Assembly: GCA_020536535.1 (NCBI GenBank)
Contig: JAHLWZ010000804.1
Span: forward strand, 62,001-126,000
Length of the DNA stretch: 64,000 bases
Source: Pelomyxa schiedti
Lineage: Eukaryota; Evosea; Pelobiontida; Pelomyxidae
Direction: 5' to 3'
The position numbers were made by a program, and so were the translations under genes. The notes below the pieces were generated by a model, which saw only the letters and a program-made list of their open reading frames with translations, was not told the origin of the DNA and made no database searches. Positions 1 through 17,228 of this stretch are shown piece by piece. Position 1 is the first letter of the stretch; the number at the start of each line of letters is the position of its first letter.

Positions 1-154
1 CAATGCCAGCGCGCTCCGTAGCACCAACGATGGCGATTGTGGACGGGTCGAAAAAAGACCACAGCGAGGGGTCGCCGTCCCCAGTGCAATCCACCTGGGC
101 ACATGAGAAAACGCCAGAGTCTGTTACAGCCAGAGCCCCCTCGTAACGGTCCAT
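1..154 (-). CDS. ADP-forming acetyl-CoA synthetase, N-terminal fragment
   Basis: This is the first exon of a gene that runs off the left edge. Read on the minus strand from the ATG at 152-154 it gives MDRYEGALAVTDSG and later SLWSFFDPSTIAIVGATERA. The FFDP-S-IA-VGA-ER-G pattern is the N-terminal CoA-binding Rossmann motif of the ADP-forming acetyl-CoA (acyl-CoA) synthetase family. That enzyme converts acetyl-CoA, ADP and phosphate to acetate, CoA and ATP in anaerobic protists such as Giardia and Entamoeba. About 51 residues are visible. The frame stays open upstream of this ATG, so an earlier start is possible. It lies just downstream of the PFOR gene on the same strand, which fits the pathway. 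The family call rests on the N-terminal motif only; the catalytic histidine region is outside the window. Confidence 0.8.
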   Translation of the reverse strand, partial: MDRYEGALAVTDSGVFSCAQVDCTGDGDPSLWSFFDPSTIAIVGATERAGI

Positions 155-510
155 ATCTGCTTCTCTCACTGCGGCGGTGGTACGTAGCAGAAATCTGGGT
201 CTTTTTTTTCCTTTTCTCCTTCTTGAACCTTGGATCTGCTGTCCATAAAAAGACTATTGCTCTGTCAACACCTGACGAAATTCCATTCCTATTATCAACC
301 AACCCCCATCTCTGGGGGAAAATCGATCGAACGATTCTGAGGAAAAGTGTAAGATCCGCGAACTCGACTCGTTCCCTAAAATCTGTGACAACAACACGCC
401 GGAAGTCATGCGGTCAGGAAAAAGCCCTTGCACATCATCTCATCTAATGCTTTTGGGTTGTTCTTGTTGTGGCACCCTTTTTCTTGTTCTTTTCGTCTTT
501 ATCATAGGAT
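155..510. other. Intergenic region between PFOR 3' end and acetyl-CoA synthetase
   Basis: Between the PFOR stop codon and the ATG of the next minus-strand gene. An open frame crosses it on the plus strand, but it is compositionally odd, matches nothing I know and overlaps the synthetase exon. It presumably holds the PFOR 3' UTR and the synthetase promoter. No RNA gene or repeat was seen. Confidence 0.5.
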
Positions 511-4939
<4,429 letters not shown>

Positions 4940-5254
4940 CTGGTGACCTCTCGTTGGGCTTTTTTAATTTTAATTGTTAGTTTCGGTTGATTTTTCCAGG
5001 GACTTTTCCGATGTGATTGAGTATCATCAAGGGTTCTAGAACTGAACATGCTGGGAGTTTTCCATCAAGTTTCTGCTAAACTGGAGATCTTAGCCAAGAG
5101 TCGCGGCATAAGGACACTCACTGAGTTCCTTATTATACTCTCAGCAGATTCGTCCGCCTCTGAAACTGTGACAGCAATTCCCTGCGTCTGAGTTGTCACT
5201 CTTTGACAGGATCTCAGTTTGATTTCTGGAAACTTTTTCGGGGCCATCGATCAC
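4940..5254. promoter_or_regulatory. Divergent promoter region between PFOR and the ZFYVE26-like gene
   Basis: About 315 bp separate the start codons of two genes pointing away from each other, so both promoters should lie here. I see T-rich stretches near 4960-4975 but no motif I can name. Confidence 0.4.
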
Positions 5255-8200
5255 ATGGCAGCTACGTGCGGCACGGGGCGCGGATGTGAGTGCCGGGGTG
5301 ACTTTGAGTTTCTGTTGTACGATAATGCATGTGAACGGCTAACTCCTGTTCTGTGCAATTACTTCGCATTGGGACAGTTTGAGCTTGCACGAGGTGGGAG
5401 TTGTTGCCCTTTTATGGGGGTGACATTGTTGGTTTGGTAACTGTTTATCTCAACAGCAACGTTGAGGCAACTGTGCAAAGTTGACCCCGACAAGGCTGTC
5501 TCCATTTTGGTGTCCATTTTACAATGTGGAGCACCGAAGCTCTGGTACATGTTACTGCACCGTTCTTCGTTGTTATTTGACAATACTCCCTAGGCACCTA
5601 TCTTCGTCTGTTCAATCAAGTGCTCACCTGGCATGGATGTGTCTTCTAGAATTCCTTAATATCAGTGAGGAAAGGGTAAACCAAGTTGAAGCTGCGTCCC
5701 ATTTAAAACCCTGCAGAGTGTACCCGACATATCTGAAATTGTGATGCCTCACCAAATCGAGTTTGAACTTGTAGTCTGCATGGCAACTTCAGCACTTGCC
5801 TTAAAAAATGTATCCTGTGGAACATGAATTATTAATCACTGTGAAAATAGAAATACAACCCAGAAGATGCCTCTAATTTGTTGGAGGTCTGTAGAACTTT
5901 GCTGCAGTCCCCAGATAGTCCCAGTGAGTTTTCTTGTGAAAACCGTTTATTTTTTACACATCATCCAGTTGAACCATCAATTGAGGCAAGTGCAATTGCC
6001 GCTGCTCACGCATTCATGGTCGAAGTTCCTCACTTGTGGGGATACATTTTATTAAATATTAGTGAAGCAATAAGCGGCAACACACCTTTTTTGACAAGCT
6101 TGCACAAGCGTACAGCAGAATTACTGCTAACCACACAAGATGATAGTTCAGTGAGATCCTCCAAAGTTTAGCTTTTTTTTGTTACATACTTACAGATTCT
6201 CACTGTCCTACAAAATTTGTTTTTTGATCGAGATCAGTAAGATTGTTCTCTTTTTGAAACTATCTCATCCACCAAAGTTACACCATCTACGAGCCTTCAT
6301 TTGAATCTCTTATCCAAGCATCATTTGAGTCATTAAGCAATACAAGACAGCTGTCAATATACCAATCCCTTCTTGCGTGTCATGGCAACGGTCCATTGTC
6401 ATGGTACTTTGCTTCTAATCTATGCTGTTTTACTCAAATGTATCGCAGTTTTTGTGCAACAGAAGAAAAGTTCTTATTGAACTACTCTCCAAATGTGGGT
6501 GAAATTCCGTGGCCCTTCACACTTCTGGTAATGCTGACGTTACTCCCCCCCCCCCCCCCCCCCCCCCCAATTCATTTCCTACACAGAATGCAGAAAACGG
6601 ATTAACTCGCTTCTGGCAAGCCTACAGCCTACAAGTGTTTGCAAAAAGGGTTCATTGCATGGAATATGCCCTTGCAGTGGCATTAAAACTGATTCAGGCA
6701 AACCATTTCCAAAAGGCTGCACTCTGCATATCACCATTTCCAAAGTACCGAATTTTAACTGCCTCCTTCCTGCTGACGTCAGTTTAGGTTACATGCCCTT
6801 CTCTTACTTCTAGCATGGGATCTTCCACCTGCAACAAGTCAGTTCAGGTGGCATCTAATTGAGACCCTCTGGACACCAGACTCCCAGGTATCGATTTATT
6901 TTTCTGTACTACTCTCATGACTTGTAGAATGTGCCAGTTCCCCTCCGAATTGCCTGTGATCGAGTATTTTACCAGCTTAATGTTGCAATTTGGGTAGCCA
7001 AGTCGATATACCACATTTCACAATCTGCACCTATGGCAGACCTTCCACAAGATCTCTGGATGACGGCTGATAAAATATACTGTGACCTACAAACCACCTC
7101 TCTTCTAGCTATACTATACCAAGAAAAAGTGTTACATGGAACTGATTTATCACCTGCACAGTTGGCCTCTTTATTCCCTGAGCGATTACTTGAAAAAAAA
7201 GTATCCATGTTTAGAAAAGTATTTACAACCTACTGCAAAATGAGGGTCCTGGCTCATTGAGTGCTGATGTTGTTCTACTTCATGCCTATGCAGCTGTTGA
7301 CAACTCCCTTTCCTACTTCACAACAAAAAGTAACTTTTAGAAATATCCTATTTTTTAATTATACTTTGTACTAGGCCTTTCATGCTTGGATGCAGTTTCA
7401 AGTGTATCTATCGCACCAAATTGCTTCATTCTTTTGACTGTTAACAGCACATTTTGAGTATTACTGATGTAGCAGACAGAGTGGCAACTTTAGGCATAAT
7501 TTTCGTGTCAGTATTTGTAATGCATACACGTTTATGCAACTGCACTACTGGCATCAAATCTGTTAGAAGAGCAAATTTTAGTGCTGGCCTACAAGCATTG
7601 CATACCTTTTTGAGTCTGCTTTCTAACATACTCAATGTATGTCCACAATGGAAAACAGAACTGACTTAGACCAGAATAAATGGTTGCCATCCCCACTCCA
7701 TGAAGCGAATGAATTTGCAAGCAATCTTAATCACTATGTCCATGACTGTGCCTTTCGACTGGGGATTATAGGTAGATTATTCCAGTCTGCCAATCCAGTA
7801 TGCACAAAACTTCACACCGTCTGGTAACCACTTTAGCCAAACAATTGCTTTTTGAGTCTTGCTCTCTCTGATCCAGAGAGTCTTTTATGCCTTTGTCTGC
7901 GTTATGATAATTTCAGTCTTTGCAAAGAAATTGCAGAATTTTATGCTATAAAGGAGCCACTTTTACATCGAGCACTTGTAGAACAAGACTTGCAATCAGT
8001 TTTCTCCACAAACAATGCGGATAAAGCAAGTAATGAATGATAACTTTGAACTCTATCAACAGTTAACCTCTTCAAGTATCTATTATCAAGAAGTTACTTG
8101 ATGATGGAAGTGAATCATTAGCATATAGTCTCTGCTTGGACCTGTCAATTAATGCCCCAAATAAGGACTGTGCACTGGCTGTTCTCGGCATAGCATCAGG

Positions 8201-11200
8201 GTTGACACCTGGTCCATCACTGTCTCAATATAAAGACAATGTGAGGAACTTCGCTCATTTACTTATGGTAACAAGGGAAAAGATAGAAGAGCTGATTGCT
8301 AAACTTCAATTCATTTTTGGCGCATTCCCAAATGCAGAGCCTGAAATCCTATTCTCACCTTTCTTCATGGGATGTATTTCCTACAACCCACTGGTCCTCC
8401 AGAAATTGCTAAACAGACAAAAATTTTTTGAGAATTCGTATCTATCTCTCTGTGAAATTTTGTCTCAACCAAGTACCTTTACCATTCACCCTATCTCACA
8501 TTAATGCATCAAGGTTCTGTAACTCTCAAGACGCGGATAGCAAAACTCCAAGAAGGCTTTGATTATGCCAGCAAGACCGTTTTACAGAACAATGTCAATG
8601 TCAACACCCTTGAAAATAATTATCTAGGAAGTTTGGTTGGCCATGTGAGTGCCTGCACTTTGCCAAGGTTTGTGCCCTAAATGACCAGCAAAACAATTAA
8701 TAACTCAACAAGTGACGTTTCATTGCAAACGGTTTTACAGCGATCCCCTTCACGGTTCTTGCTTGATCTAGTCTTAACAAAGCACGACTGTATTCCCCTC
8801 TAGTAAAATTGTTGTTAACGAATTTTCGAAGATTCTACTGCTCACAGTCTGGCCGAGTCTATTGGAATTGATGTTTTCGCACTTGTTTTGAAATACATAG
8901 CTGGTTCCCCTGACAAAAAATCAGTTTGCTTCTGGGAAAATCCTCCTTCACTTACCTTGTCTTAGAATCGAGTTGCTCCAGAAATCGTGAATTTCATTGG
9001 AAAAAAATCGGAGCTAACTGCTTCCCTATTGTGTTTACTGAGTTCCACTGCGTCACAGTTTAGCACTGTTCAACAATATGCACTTAGTCACACTCGGGTA
9101 CGTAGAAAATCAACTTCCTTGGGCTCACTCCATCAGGGATGCTTATTCAAATGGGCAAGAAATCAAGTCAAAATACATTCTATCATATCCCAGGCATACA
9201 CTGAGGTTCGACTTCTAACTCAGTGATAAAGACCCACCCATCCAAGGAATCTGCCCGAGACCAAGCTTGGACTTTCCTTCAAAGTATTGAACATCATCCC
9301 CATGCCGCTGACTGGGAAGAGCGGCACATTCAGTTTTACACTCACATTGTCAATGAATTTATCTCCAAACACGACTGGAACTCTGCTTTGATGTACTCTG
9401 AACAGTTTTTACCAAAAGGACCCAGTGATAAGTTGCTTCTGCAAGCTGTCGAACATGATGGGAAAGATGTTTCCCAGTTCCTACTTCGTTGTTCAAGTAT
9501 ACAATGATTTACTCCATTACATTTTCAAACAAAAAAAAAAGACAAGCAAAAAATTATCCCAACGGTTCTAAAACTACTTCCCACTTGGGACATCAATGTG
9601 GCAATGTATGTCAAATGTAGTTTCTTATCTTTGTAACACATGTACACTAGTGATTTACTCAACATGTGCAAGTGTCACCTCAAGCCACAGGACCCACAGT
9701 GGGCTGATATTTGCTCGGTGTTACACCAAATGAATGCCTACAGTGATATAACAAAAATACACCCTCATTGGAAGTAAGTAACTACGTCTCGGGGAAAAAA
9801 ATTTATGGAGCAAGGGACTGGCGTAAATTGGATGAAATTTGCAAGAGTGACCCTGCCCTTGTTGTACGTGATTTACTTCAGTTGAACCAGTACAATATGG
9901 CCAGAAAGGTGTGACGTATTAGTCGTTAATTGAGATACCCTCACAACTATCACAGATTCGTCACTTACTCAATGTTCCAAATGTTAAAAACGAGATTGAA
10001 GAGAGTTGCTTACTTCATATGCTCCTAGAATTGAATGGTTTCCTTCAGTCAAAAATGAATCTAATTAAATTTTAATTTTTATTTAAAAAAAAACCAAAAT
10101 TATGTTTCTTATGTTTCACTAGATACAAGTGCTGCAATGCTAACTCTCTGTGAAATGGGAACAGACGCTGTTGGTGTCGTTCATGCCCTCATTGACAGGG
10201 TACTGAGACTCCCTCGTTGCTTCCGCACGCTCACCCGCTTCTACTGTGCACAAAACACAAAAAGGTTTCTGTTTCCACGACCTTGTCCTCTACCAAAATG
10301 CAAACGAAGCTGTTCCTAATTCAATTCCTTTTGACAAACATGGCAACCCATGTGGAACAAGCAGAATTTGACCAATTGTCGAAAGTAGAAACGGGGCTGA
10401 AGGTACCTACAAGATGCTCTCCCAGTTTATCACCTTTCCTAGATTTTATTGCTTCTGCCACCCAATCTTCAACAACAATATGAAAAACTGGCATCCTACC
10501 CTCATCTCATCTTTGAGAGCATGATAATGGATAGCCACATAGACCAACTCTCAACTGTAATACAACGCATACCTGCAGTCAGGGTACATTAACAGTAATA
10601 CGTTTCAAAGCCAATCGTTTTTAGGATGACATGATTCTGCTACAATACGCCATAAAAGCTCTTTCGTTGGATATTCGGCCTACCCCACAACCTACCCCAA
10701 CTCTTGGTTCACCTCGTGGGTCTCGCCAAGGAAGCCAAGTATACACCAATATCCCAACTTCCAAGCAGGGAAGTCAAACATATTCTGGATCTCCACATGG
10801 GAGTCAGACGTATACAACACAAACAACATCACAGCACGGAAGTAAGACATACACCACTACACCTCAAGGAAGTCAGACATACACTGTAACAACTAATCCG
10901 ACATCCTCTCGTCAGAGTAGTCAAACGCACATTAACACTGACATGCCTCCCCCTGACCCGGCACCCAGTCCGCATTTTGCTCTTTCCAGTGCCCCTCCAA
11001 CCCCAGTTCTCAAACACAAAGAAAGTGTACCACACATAGCTGACATGGCATCAATTGTATGCCCAGATTTCTTACGTAATATGCGACTTGTTGGTGATCT
11101 GTATTACGACGATGAGGTCCTATTTCTATATCTTTCAGAAAACAATATCTTATTAAACCTTTCCAGGTGAGAAAAAATCACCGTTACTCTTCATGCCCCA

Positions 11201-13924
11201 ATATCAACTTGGCCAAGTCCTTGTTCGATCTTTGTCCTAATCGCATTCTGGTAAAATTAATTGCATAAAAATGTGCCTAAGTCTTGCTAAGGTTGCAGAA
11301 ACCTGCATGAAATATTTCTGGGATATCTCAAATGAAATCTATGCAATGGATGTGGGTTTCTGATACATTAAAAAACCTCTAATATTTTCAAGTCCTATCA
11401 ATCCAGAATTCACACAAGTGAACTACTCGAAGTAGCTCGACAGCTTCTTCTCTATACAAAGCAAATTTCTTCGTTTTTGAATCTCGCTCACAAATCTGAG
11501 TCACATCCTACCTCAAGAAGCCCAACAGATTCTCCCATATCACCTGATGAATCAACTGCAAGTTCATCTCAACTCAAGGATGTTGAAAAGGCTATTGAAG
11601 TGGTCGGCCTTTACACTGCCCTTCTTAATGCTGGTTGCACTTTTGGTTTAACATTAGGACAACTTTTCCAGCCTGAAAGCGGACAGTTACTACTTTCTAT
11701 TTAGACTTCTTCTCACATTTGCTCAGAAAACTCCTGGATAAACTGATTGAAGTTGATCGCCTATCTCTTGCTATAGACGCCGCTCAGAAATGTGGAATTT
11801 CACCTAACAAAGCATGGTTACGATGCGGTTTTGCCCTCCTAAAGATGGGGAAATATCTTGATGCAAGAAATATGTTCAAATCTTGCCTTGGTACCTGCCT
11901 TGCTTAATCTCCTTTATCTTACTTCACTTTAGTTCCACGAGAGGAACACAAAACTAATTCCGAAGCAGCAATAGAAACAAAACGAATTCTCGATCAAATT
12001 TTGCAGGTGACCATTCCACAACATTTTTAATTTGGTAACAATAAGTAGATCCTCCGCCTGGCACCCCAACTTGACGAAAATGCATTAAGAAAAAGGCTAA
12101 TGGAAATGCAGGCAGTTAGTGAATCACCTCATGCAAATAGGAATCAGTATTGTAATGACCTTTTTCCCCAGTAATACAATAGTTAAACAGCCGCAGATGA
12201 CCAATTCAGTGTGAACTCCTATTTACACGTACTTCATGTGTATGTAAAAGAAATCGAGAGGGTAAAATGATGATAATATTAAAAGGAAACCAGCTGTACC
12301 TGTTTCCAAGCCAGCATTCAACCAGCCTTTAGTGACCCCAATTCAACGGGATGAGTGCATGTAGCCTTTTCTATTCTTTTTACCGAAAATTGACTGGTAC
12401 AAGATTTTATTTGCAAACGTATGGCGGTAAAAGAGCCCTCATCAACTTCCTTGTGAATAACAACATGTTGGAAAATGCTTGCAAGTATTTCTCCTCCTTC
12501 ATATCCTTTGATACCTAATCAAATTGAAGGGAGGCAGTTGCAATACAGCTGTCTACACAAGCTTTTGTAGAAGAAGTTGTATTATATTGTATTTCTCATA
12601 ACTACACAAGCCACCTGAAACAAATCCTGTCCCAGCAAGGTTCAAAACGTGAGAGTATGAAAAACTGAGACGCTATTAGATTCGTCATTACAATCTGTTA
12701 TGACGTACCTTACCTCTGCTTGTAAGCATCTGAATAAGAAGCGTGCCTATGATGTTTTGCTTGATTTTCAGGTCTTCGTACTTTCACTTGCGCTATCTTT
12801 TCACATTTTCCACCAGCTATTCATGCAAGACTTCACTCGTGCAGGCCTTACATCTGTCAAAATGTTTCTTGACACCCCACCGGCTGATGTAGACGTGAGA
12901 TTAACTCATCTTGTCAATGCCAAGGTGCACAATACCGTGCTTACTACATCAATACTTACCGTGCCAACTTTTTAGCAATATTTCTCTGATGCTCTGTCGC
13001 AACGCTCGACGAAAATGACTACTGGAGAACTTTCTCAAAAGGTCATTACCTCAGATTTACAGATTAGTGTCACCAAGTACTTCCCGGAATTACTTAAACT
13101 AGTTGGTGACAGCTTTCAGGTTGTTCATCAAAGAAAAGAAGAATATAGCCATAGAAGTACAGAAGGCTACTCTCTTCGGACCGCCAGAAGAACGACAAGG
13201 TTTCAATACAAAAATTGTTGTGCATTCTTGAAGTCTTCACCTCTCAGCAATTCTGGAGCAACTTCTTTTGATTGGGAGCTTCGATCTTACATACCGCATT
13301 GTGCAACACTTTAGGATGTCTTCAGATGTGTACACACACACAATTCACCAACTAGCCCGTCGTAAACAATACTCAAAATTGATGGAACTGCTGAAACCAC
13401 TAAAAGTACTTCAGTCTGTCCTTTACTATGACATAACTACCCTACTCCCAGACTGCCATTGGCGAATCAGAATGGGAATCTGTGTTACTCTCAGTCTCAC
13501 AGCTTATCGCCACTGAAATGTCCGATCAGAAAACTGCCAAAAAACTCATAGAAAAACTTACGTCGCCACGAGCTCAAGTCATGTTCTGGCTCTACAAACA
13601 TCTTATTTCATTAACCTAACGAAACTTAGTGCGTACGTTCACTGCGGAATGGTGAAACAGGCACTTGACCTTGCTCTCCACAAGTCAGTCACGGACCAAC
13701 TAGGCGCCATACGGGAAGTCGCGATCCAAGTCAACGACACCAAAACCCTCAGTGCCTGCGAAGCCGCCATCGCCAAGCTTGCGGCTACACCCACGGCACC
13801 CGCACAGTGGGATGGAGACTACTCGAAACTCTTTGCCACTGCACCAGCACCACACACAGCCACAACAACCTCGGCTGCAGCAGCTTCTTTGCTGGCCACA
13901 AGCAAAGGCGGAGGAAAGTGGTGA
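5255..13924 (+). CDS. ZFYVE26/spastizin-like giant protein
   Basis: A very long gene of many short exons. The start is taken at ATG 5255 (MAATCGTGRGCECRGDFEFL). Exon 1 joins exon 2 to give YFALGQFELARATLRQLC, matching the ALGQWELA-type N-terminus of ZFYVE26. The C-terminal third keeps the helical-repeat pattern of that family: AWLRCGFALLKMGKYLDARN near 11810, FYLQTYGGKRALINFLV near 12410, FMQDFTRAGLTSVKMFLD near 12820, HQLARRKQYSKLMELLKPLK near 13350, and AYVHCGMVKQALDLALHK near 13630. ZFYVE26 acts with spatacsin and AP-5 in endolysosome recycling in animals. I could not find the FYVE zinc finger itself in the parts I read. A serine/glutamine-rich repeat patch lies at about 10.69-10.94 kb. 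The tail ends with an Ala-rich stretch and TGA at 13922-13924. Family call by residue pattern; internal exon borders are not all resolved. Confidence 0.7.
6545..6568 (+). repeat. 24-bp poly-C tract in an intron
   Basis: An uninterrupted run of 24 C inside an intron of the ZFYVE26-like gene (donor near 6527, acceptor ..CTACACAG near 6588). It is part of the pyrimidine-rich stretch before the acceptor. Its length may be affected by assembly or polymerase slippage. Confidence 0.9.
10690..10940 (+). repeat. Degenerate GSQTYT-type coding repeat
   Basis: In the frame of the ZFYVE26-like protein, about 80 residues consist of spaced units such as GSRQGSQVYT, KQGSQTYSG, PHGSQTYT, QHGSKTYT, PQGSQTYT and SRQSSQTHI, followed by a proline-rich stretch. 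It looks like a disordered linker rich in Ser, Thr, Gln and Tyr. Units are similar at DNA level (for example GGAAGTCAGACATAC), which points to local duplication. Confidence 0.85.
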
Positions 13925-14076
13925 TGAGACTCAGACTACTCTCACTGTTTGGATTAGACAGCACCGGCAAAAGCGGAAAGAAAAAAGTAGTAAAAAAAAA
14001 GGGAAAAATAACAAAGACTCGAAATGTCTTTTCTTTCATAGTTTCTTTCAAACAGAGTAAATTAGTATGTGCTTGG

Positions 14077-17000
14077 TTACTGGAAATTGAATGAACCGTG
14101 CTTGTCAAACACAGCCAATACTGTGCCCCCATCCTCCGTCAGAATAACTACACGGCCCGTGTTGCCGTGCTTGTGAGGGGACCCACCTCTGCCGGAGGGC
14201 ATGGCCCAGTGTGGGTCGCTTTCGTTGGCCGCGTCTACTACGCACGTGGTTGCATTGTGGCACACTGGCTGGTGAAGCCCAACAACGCTGCCGCTGCCCC
14301 CGCCGCCCCCGCCGCCGCACGCGATGTGGGAGTACGCGTTCTGGCCGCCGCCGCCGCCGCCAAACCGCCCGCTGTTGGCGTGGTGCTGGTTGTCTCCACC
14401 ATAGCCCCCAGTGTCACTTGTCCCCCACGCATCACTGTTTGACGCCGCGCCGCCGCCGCCGCCGTTGCCATTGACCCCTGGGCCTCCATTGTGGGCGCAG
14501 TCCGCACCGGCGCCGCCGGAGCCAAGGTTCCCGACGTAGGCCCCGCCGCCGCCGCCTCCACCAGCAAAGAAGGAGCCGCCTCCGCCGCCTCCGCCACCTC
14601 CACCTGCAGCCGCCAGTAGCTGATCCGTGCCCGTCTCGTGGATGAATGATGCTCCTCCACCTCCTCCTGCAGCATTCCGAGAACCTCCACTGCCACCACC
14701 TCCTCTCACACCGGATCCACCAGGGCTTTTGCTATCTTCACCTGAGCCTCCACCACCCCCGTCACACCCTCCTTTTCCTTTCACACTGCCGCCTTCGCCA
14801 GAGCCACCATCCTCCCAGCAGCCACCATATCCTCCCACCGTTACTCTGAGTGATGAACCAGGCTTGACACTGACAACTCCAGATACAAAGCCGCCGCCTC
14901 CACCACAGGTATCCAAGCCATATCCTGAACCACCACCAGCTCCCCACATCTTGACCATCAACTTCCTTGGCCCATTCTTTGTTGTGGTAGGTATTTGACG
15001 TCCTCTACTGGGTTCTACATGTAGATGAATTTACAGGTTTAGAATTGAAATGCACATTACCTTCACTAGATGTACTATTGGGAGTCCTTAGTATTGATGC
15101 ATAGGTGGGAGCCTGTGCAGGTTTCTGCTTTGGGGAGGCTGTTGAGTTTTGGCTTGGCGAAAACGGTTTAACTGTTGTGGGTGGTGATGGGGAAGGAGGA
15201 GCAATTGTTGAGGTGATGGAGACTGAAGGAGGGGATAGCTGTGGTTGCGTTAGAACCGTTGGTAAGGGAAGTGGCGGTGACAAAGGCACAAGAGGTGGAC
15301 TTTCAGGCACAGGTATTGGTATTGGTATCGCCGCGGTAGTTTGCAGTTGGGTAGGCATTTGGTTGCTGGGACTGGTCAGTGTTGGAGAAAGGGGGTGCCG
15401 TACCCCCAAAGTTTGGTTCATGTTGCTGATGTTGATTATTGGTGGCAAAGTGACAGGGGGAAGTGGCCGTCTTTCATCTGTAACATCAAGTCAAATAAAA
15501 GAAAGATTGTATGAAGGAACAAACCAATGGTTTTTATCGCTATTGAGTCCAGGAAAGAAAAAACGAGTGGAGGGTTCTCCAAATAATACTGAAATTGCGG
15601 ATAGTCTCCTTCCCTATGTGTTAAGCCTTCAACAGAGAATGCCTAATTGAAAAGGGAAGTGAGATTATTAGGTTCCAACAAAATAGAAATGTACTTTCAA
15701 AATGTTGTTACATTCTGTGAGCGGCTCTGACCAGTCTCTGGAAACATAGGACTTGTTGGAGAGAATAGCTTCGAATCTCAATGCCATTGCCTGCAGCTGT
15801 ACAGAGACTTTCTCAAGGTGACAATAACGTTCTTGGATGGAAAGATCTAGCTCAGTGATTAGGATAGAAGAAAGAGAAGAAAGTGCACTGAAAAACCATT
15901 GTAGGCTTTGAGTTGTTCTATCTGCCGCATTAATTCGGTGCATTTCTCAGATGCTGCTCTTCGAATCTCCTCCATAGTGTTGGTCAACTCCATGCTTAAT
16001 GCTTCAAGTGCCTTCATGGAAACAAAGTATGACAAGCTTAGAAAGAAACCAAGTAATGACGTATAAACCTGATTTTGGTGAATAACTTCCTTTTGCAGGT
16101 CATTTCTGGCGTTCGATAGCAATACCGCTCGTGACTTGAGTTCCTGAATCCCATTCAATAGCTCTTTTCTACACTGCTCTCCCCATTCATTGATGAGAAC
16201 AACTTCGTGGCCTTTGTGAGACCCAAAGTTTGCACACTCCAAACAGACTAAACATTTGCATGATCGGCAAAACAGCTTAAGTTGCTCTCGATGTTCCACA
16301 CATCTTGGAGCATATGATAGAGGCGGTGCTGTTACAGTCCCGCCGTCAATTCGGATCCGCTGGTGGGCACCAAGGGGACCTCGGTGGATGGTGTTATCGC
16401 ACTTGGAACACATAACTGCCCCACAATCAGCACACTGAACAGTGGCTACTTCCAGACAATCCATTGAGCAAATGATTTTTTTCGGACCAGCTGGCAGAGG
16501 TTAAGAAAAAGGTTAAAAAGAGGAAGGGATACTTCTTTTATATTTTTCCACGAGAGCAGCCATCACTTGGTTCGGGGGAAGAGCTTCTTTCGTAGTCCTC
16601 GATTTGCTGATGAACATAACACTAGAGCAAGTGAGGCACACAATGGCATCGAACTCCTTATGTGTTTCCTGCTGGAAACAACCGATGTCAGCGAAATACC
16701 GTACAAACAAGACACTCCTACCAGATTAGTATTAGCGCTCGCGACCAGCGAGTAGTAGGAGCGCAAGTTGTCGGCGCAGTCGATGCACATTGTGTGGCCG
16801 CAGTTGAGCAGCACCGGCTTGTTGTACATCCTGCCGCACAACTTGCACACCACCTCATCCTCCTCACTCTGCCCCCCAATCACGCTCGCGGATTTAGCGG
16901 CTCCGCTGTTGCCGCCGCCCCCGCCGATCACGTTGCCGTTCACGTTCGCGTTCGCGGTGGCGTTGGCGTTTGCGTTTGCGTTGACGTTCACGTTCACGTT

Positions 17001-17228
17001 CGCGCCGCCGCCGCTTGCTGCCGATCCCGATGCAGTAGTCGTCGTAGCGGCGGCGTTGGCGGCGGCCGACGACGGCGACGCGGACGTCGTGGTCCCCGGC
17101 GCCCCGGTTTTCGCGGGTGGCGCGTCGGACACGCCGAACGAGTCGGACGGCGATGTGCCGATTGCGGGGGTGGAAGGAGGGGTCGTAGATGCCGACGTCG
17201 TGTGCTTGTTGCGGTTCCTCTTGCTCAT
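14077..17228 (-). CDS. RING/B-box/coiled-coil (TRIM-like) protein with glycine-rich C-terminus
   Basis: Probable ubiquitin ligase. It starts at ATG 17228 with MSKRNRNKHTTSASTTPP and a long low-complexity Ala/Thr/Asn-Val region. A RING follows (CKLCGRMYNKPVLLNCGHTM, CIDC, then IVCLTC after an intron), then two B-boxes (VQCADCGAVMCSKCDNTIH and CVEHREQLKLFCRSCKCLVC with GSHKGHE), and a coiled coil (QCRKELLNGIQELKSRAVLL, ELTNTMEEIRRAASEKCTEL). After about 150 Pro/Ser/Thr-rich residues the C-terminus is a domain starting VKMWGAGGGSGYG and running through VSVKPGSSLRVTVGGYGG, several poly-Gly loops and GRVVILTEDGG. This is the shape of a Gly-rich beta/polyglycine domain seen in many secreted or phage proteins. 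TRIM proteins normally end in SPRY, NHL or filamin domains, so the ending is unusual. The stop is TAA at 14077-14079. Its start faces the iron-sulfur protein gene. Confidence 0.85.
16930..17010 (-). repeat. Hexanucleotide-type coding repeat (Asn-Val/Asn-Ala)
   Basis: Tandem GTTCGC/GTTGAC/GTTTGC-like hexamers encode alternating Asn-Val and Asn-Ala in the N-terminal region of the TRIM-like protein, between the Thr/Ser-rich start and the RING. Confidence 0.8.

Noticed and set aside
37-447. Plus-strand 136-codon frame at the left edge
   Set aside because: It overlaps the synthetase exon on the other strand, has biased composition and matches no family.
5219-5254. Earlier start for the ZFYVE26-like protein
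   Set aside because: The first codon there is TTG; the first ATG in frame is at 5255.
14098-14998. Proline- and arginine-rich plus-strand frames opposite the glycine-rich domain
   Set aside because: They mirror GGN codons of the minus-strand gene, which carries the conserved Gly-rich domain pattern.
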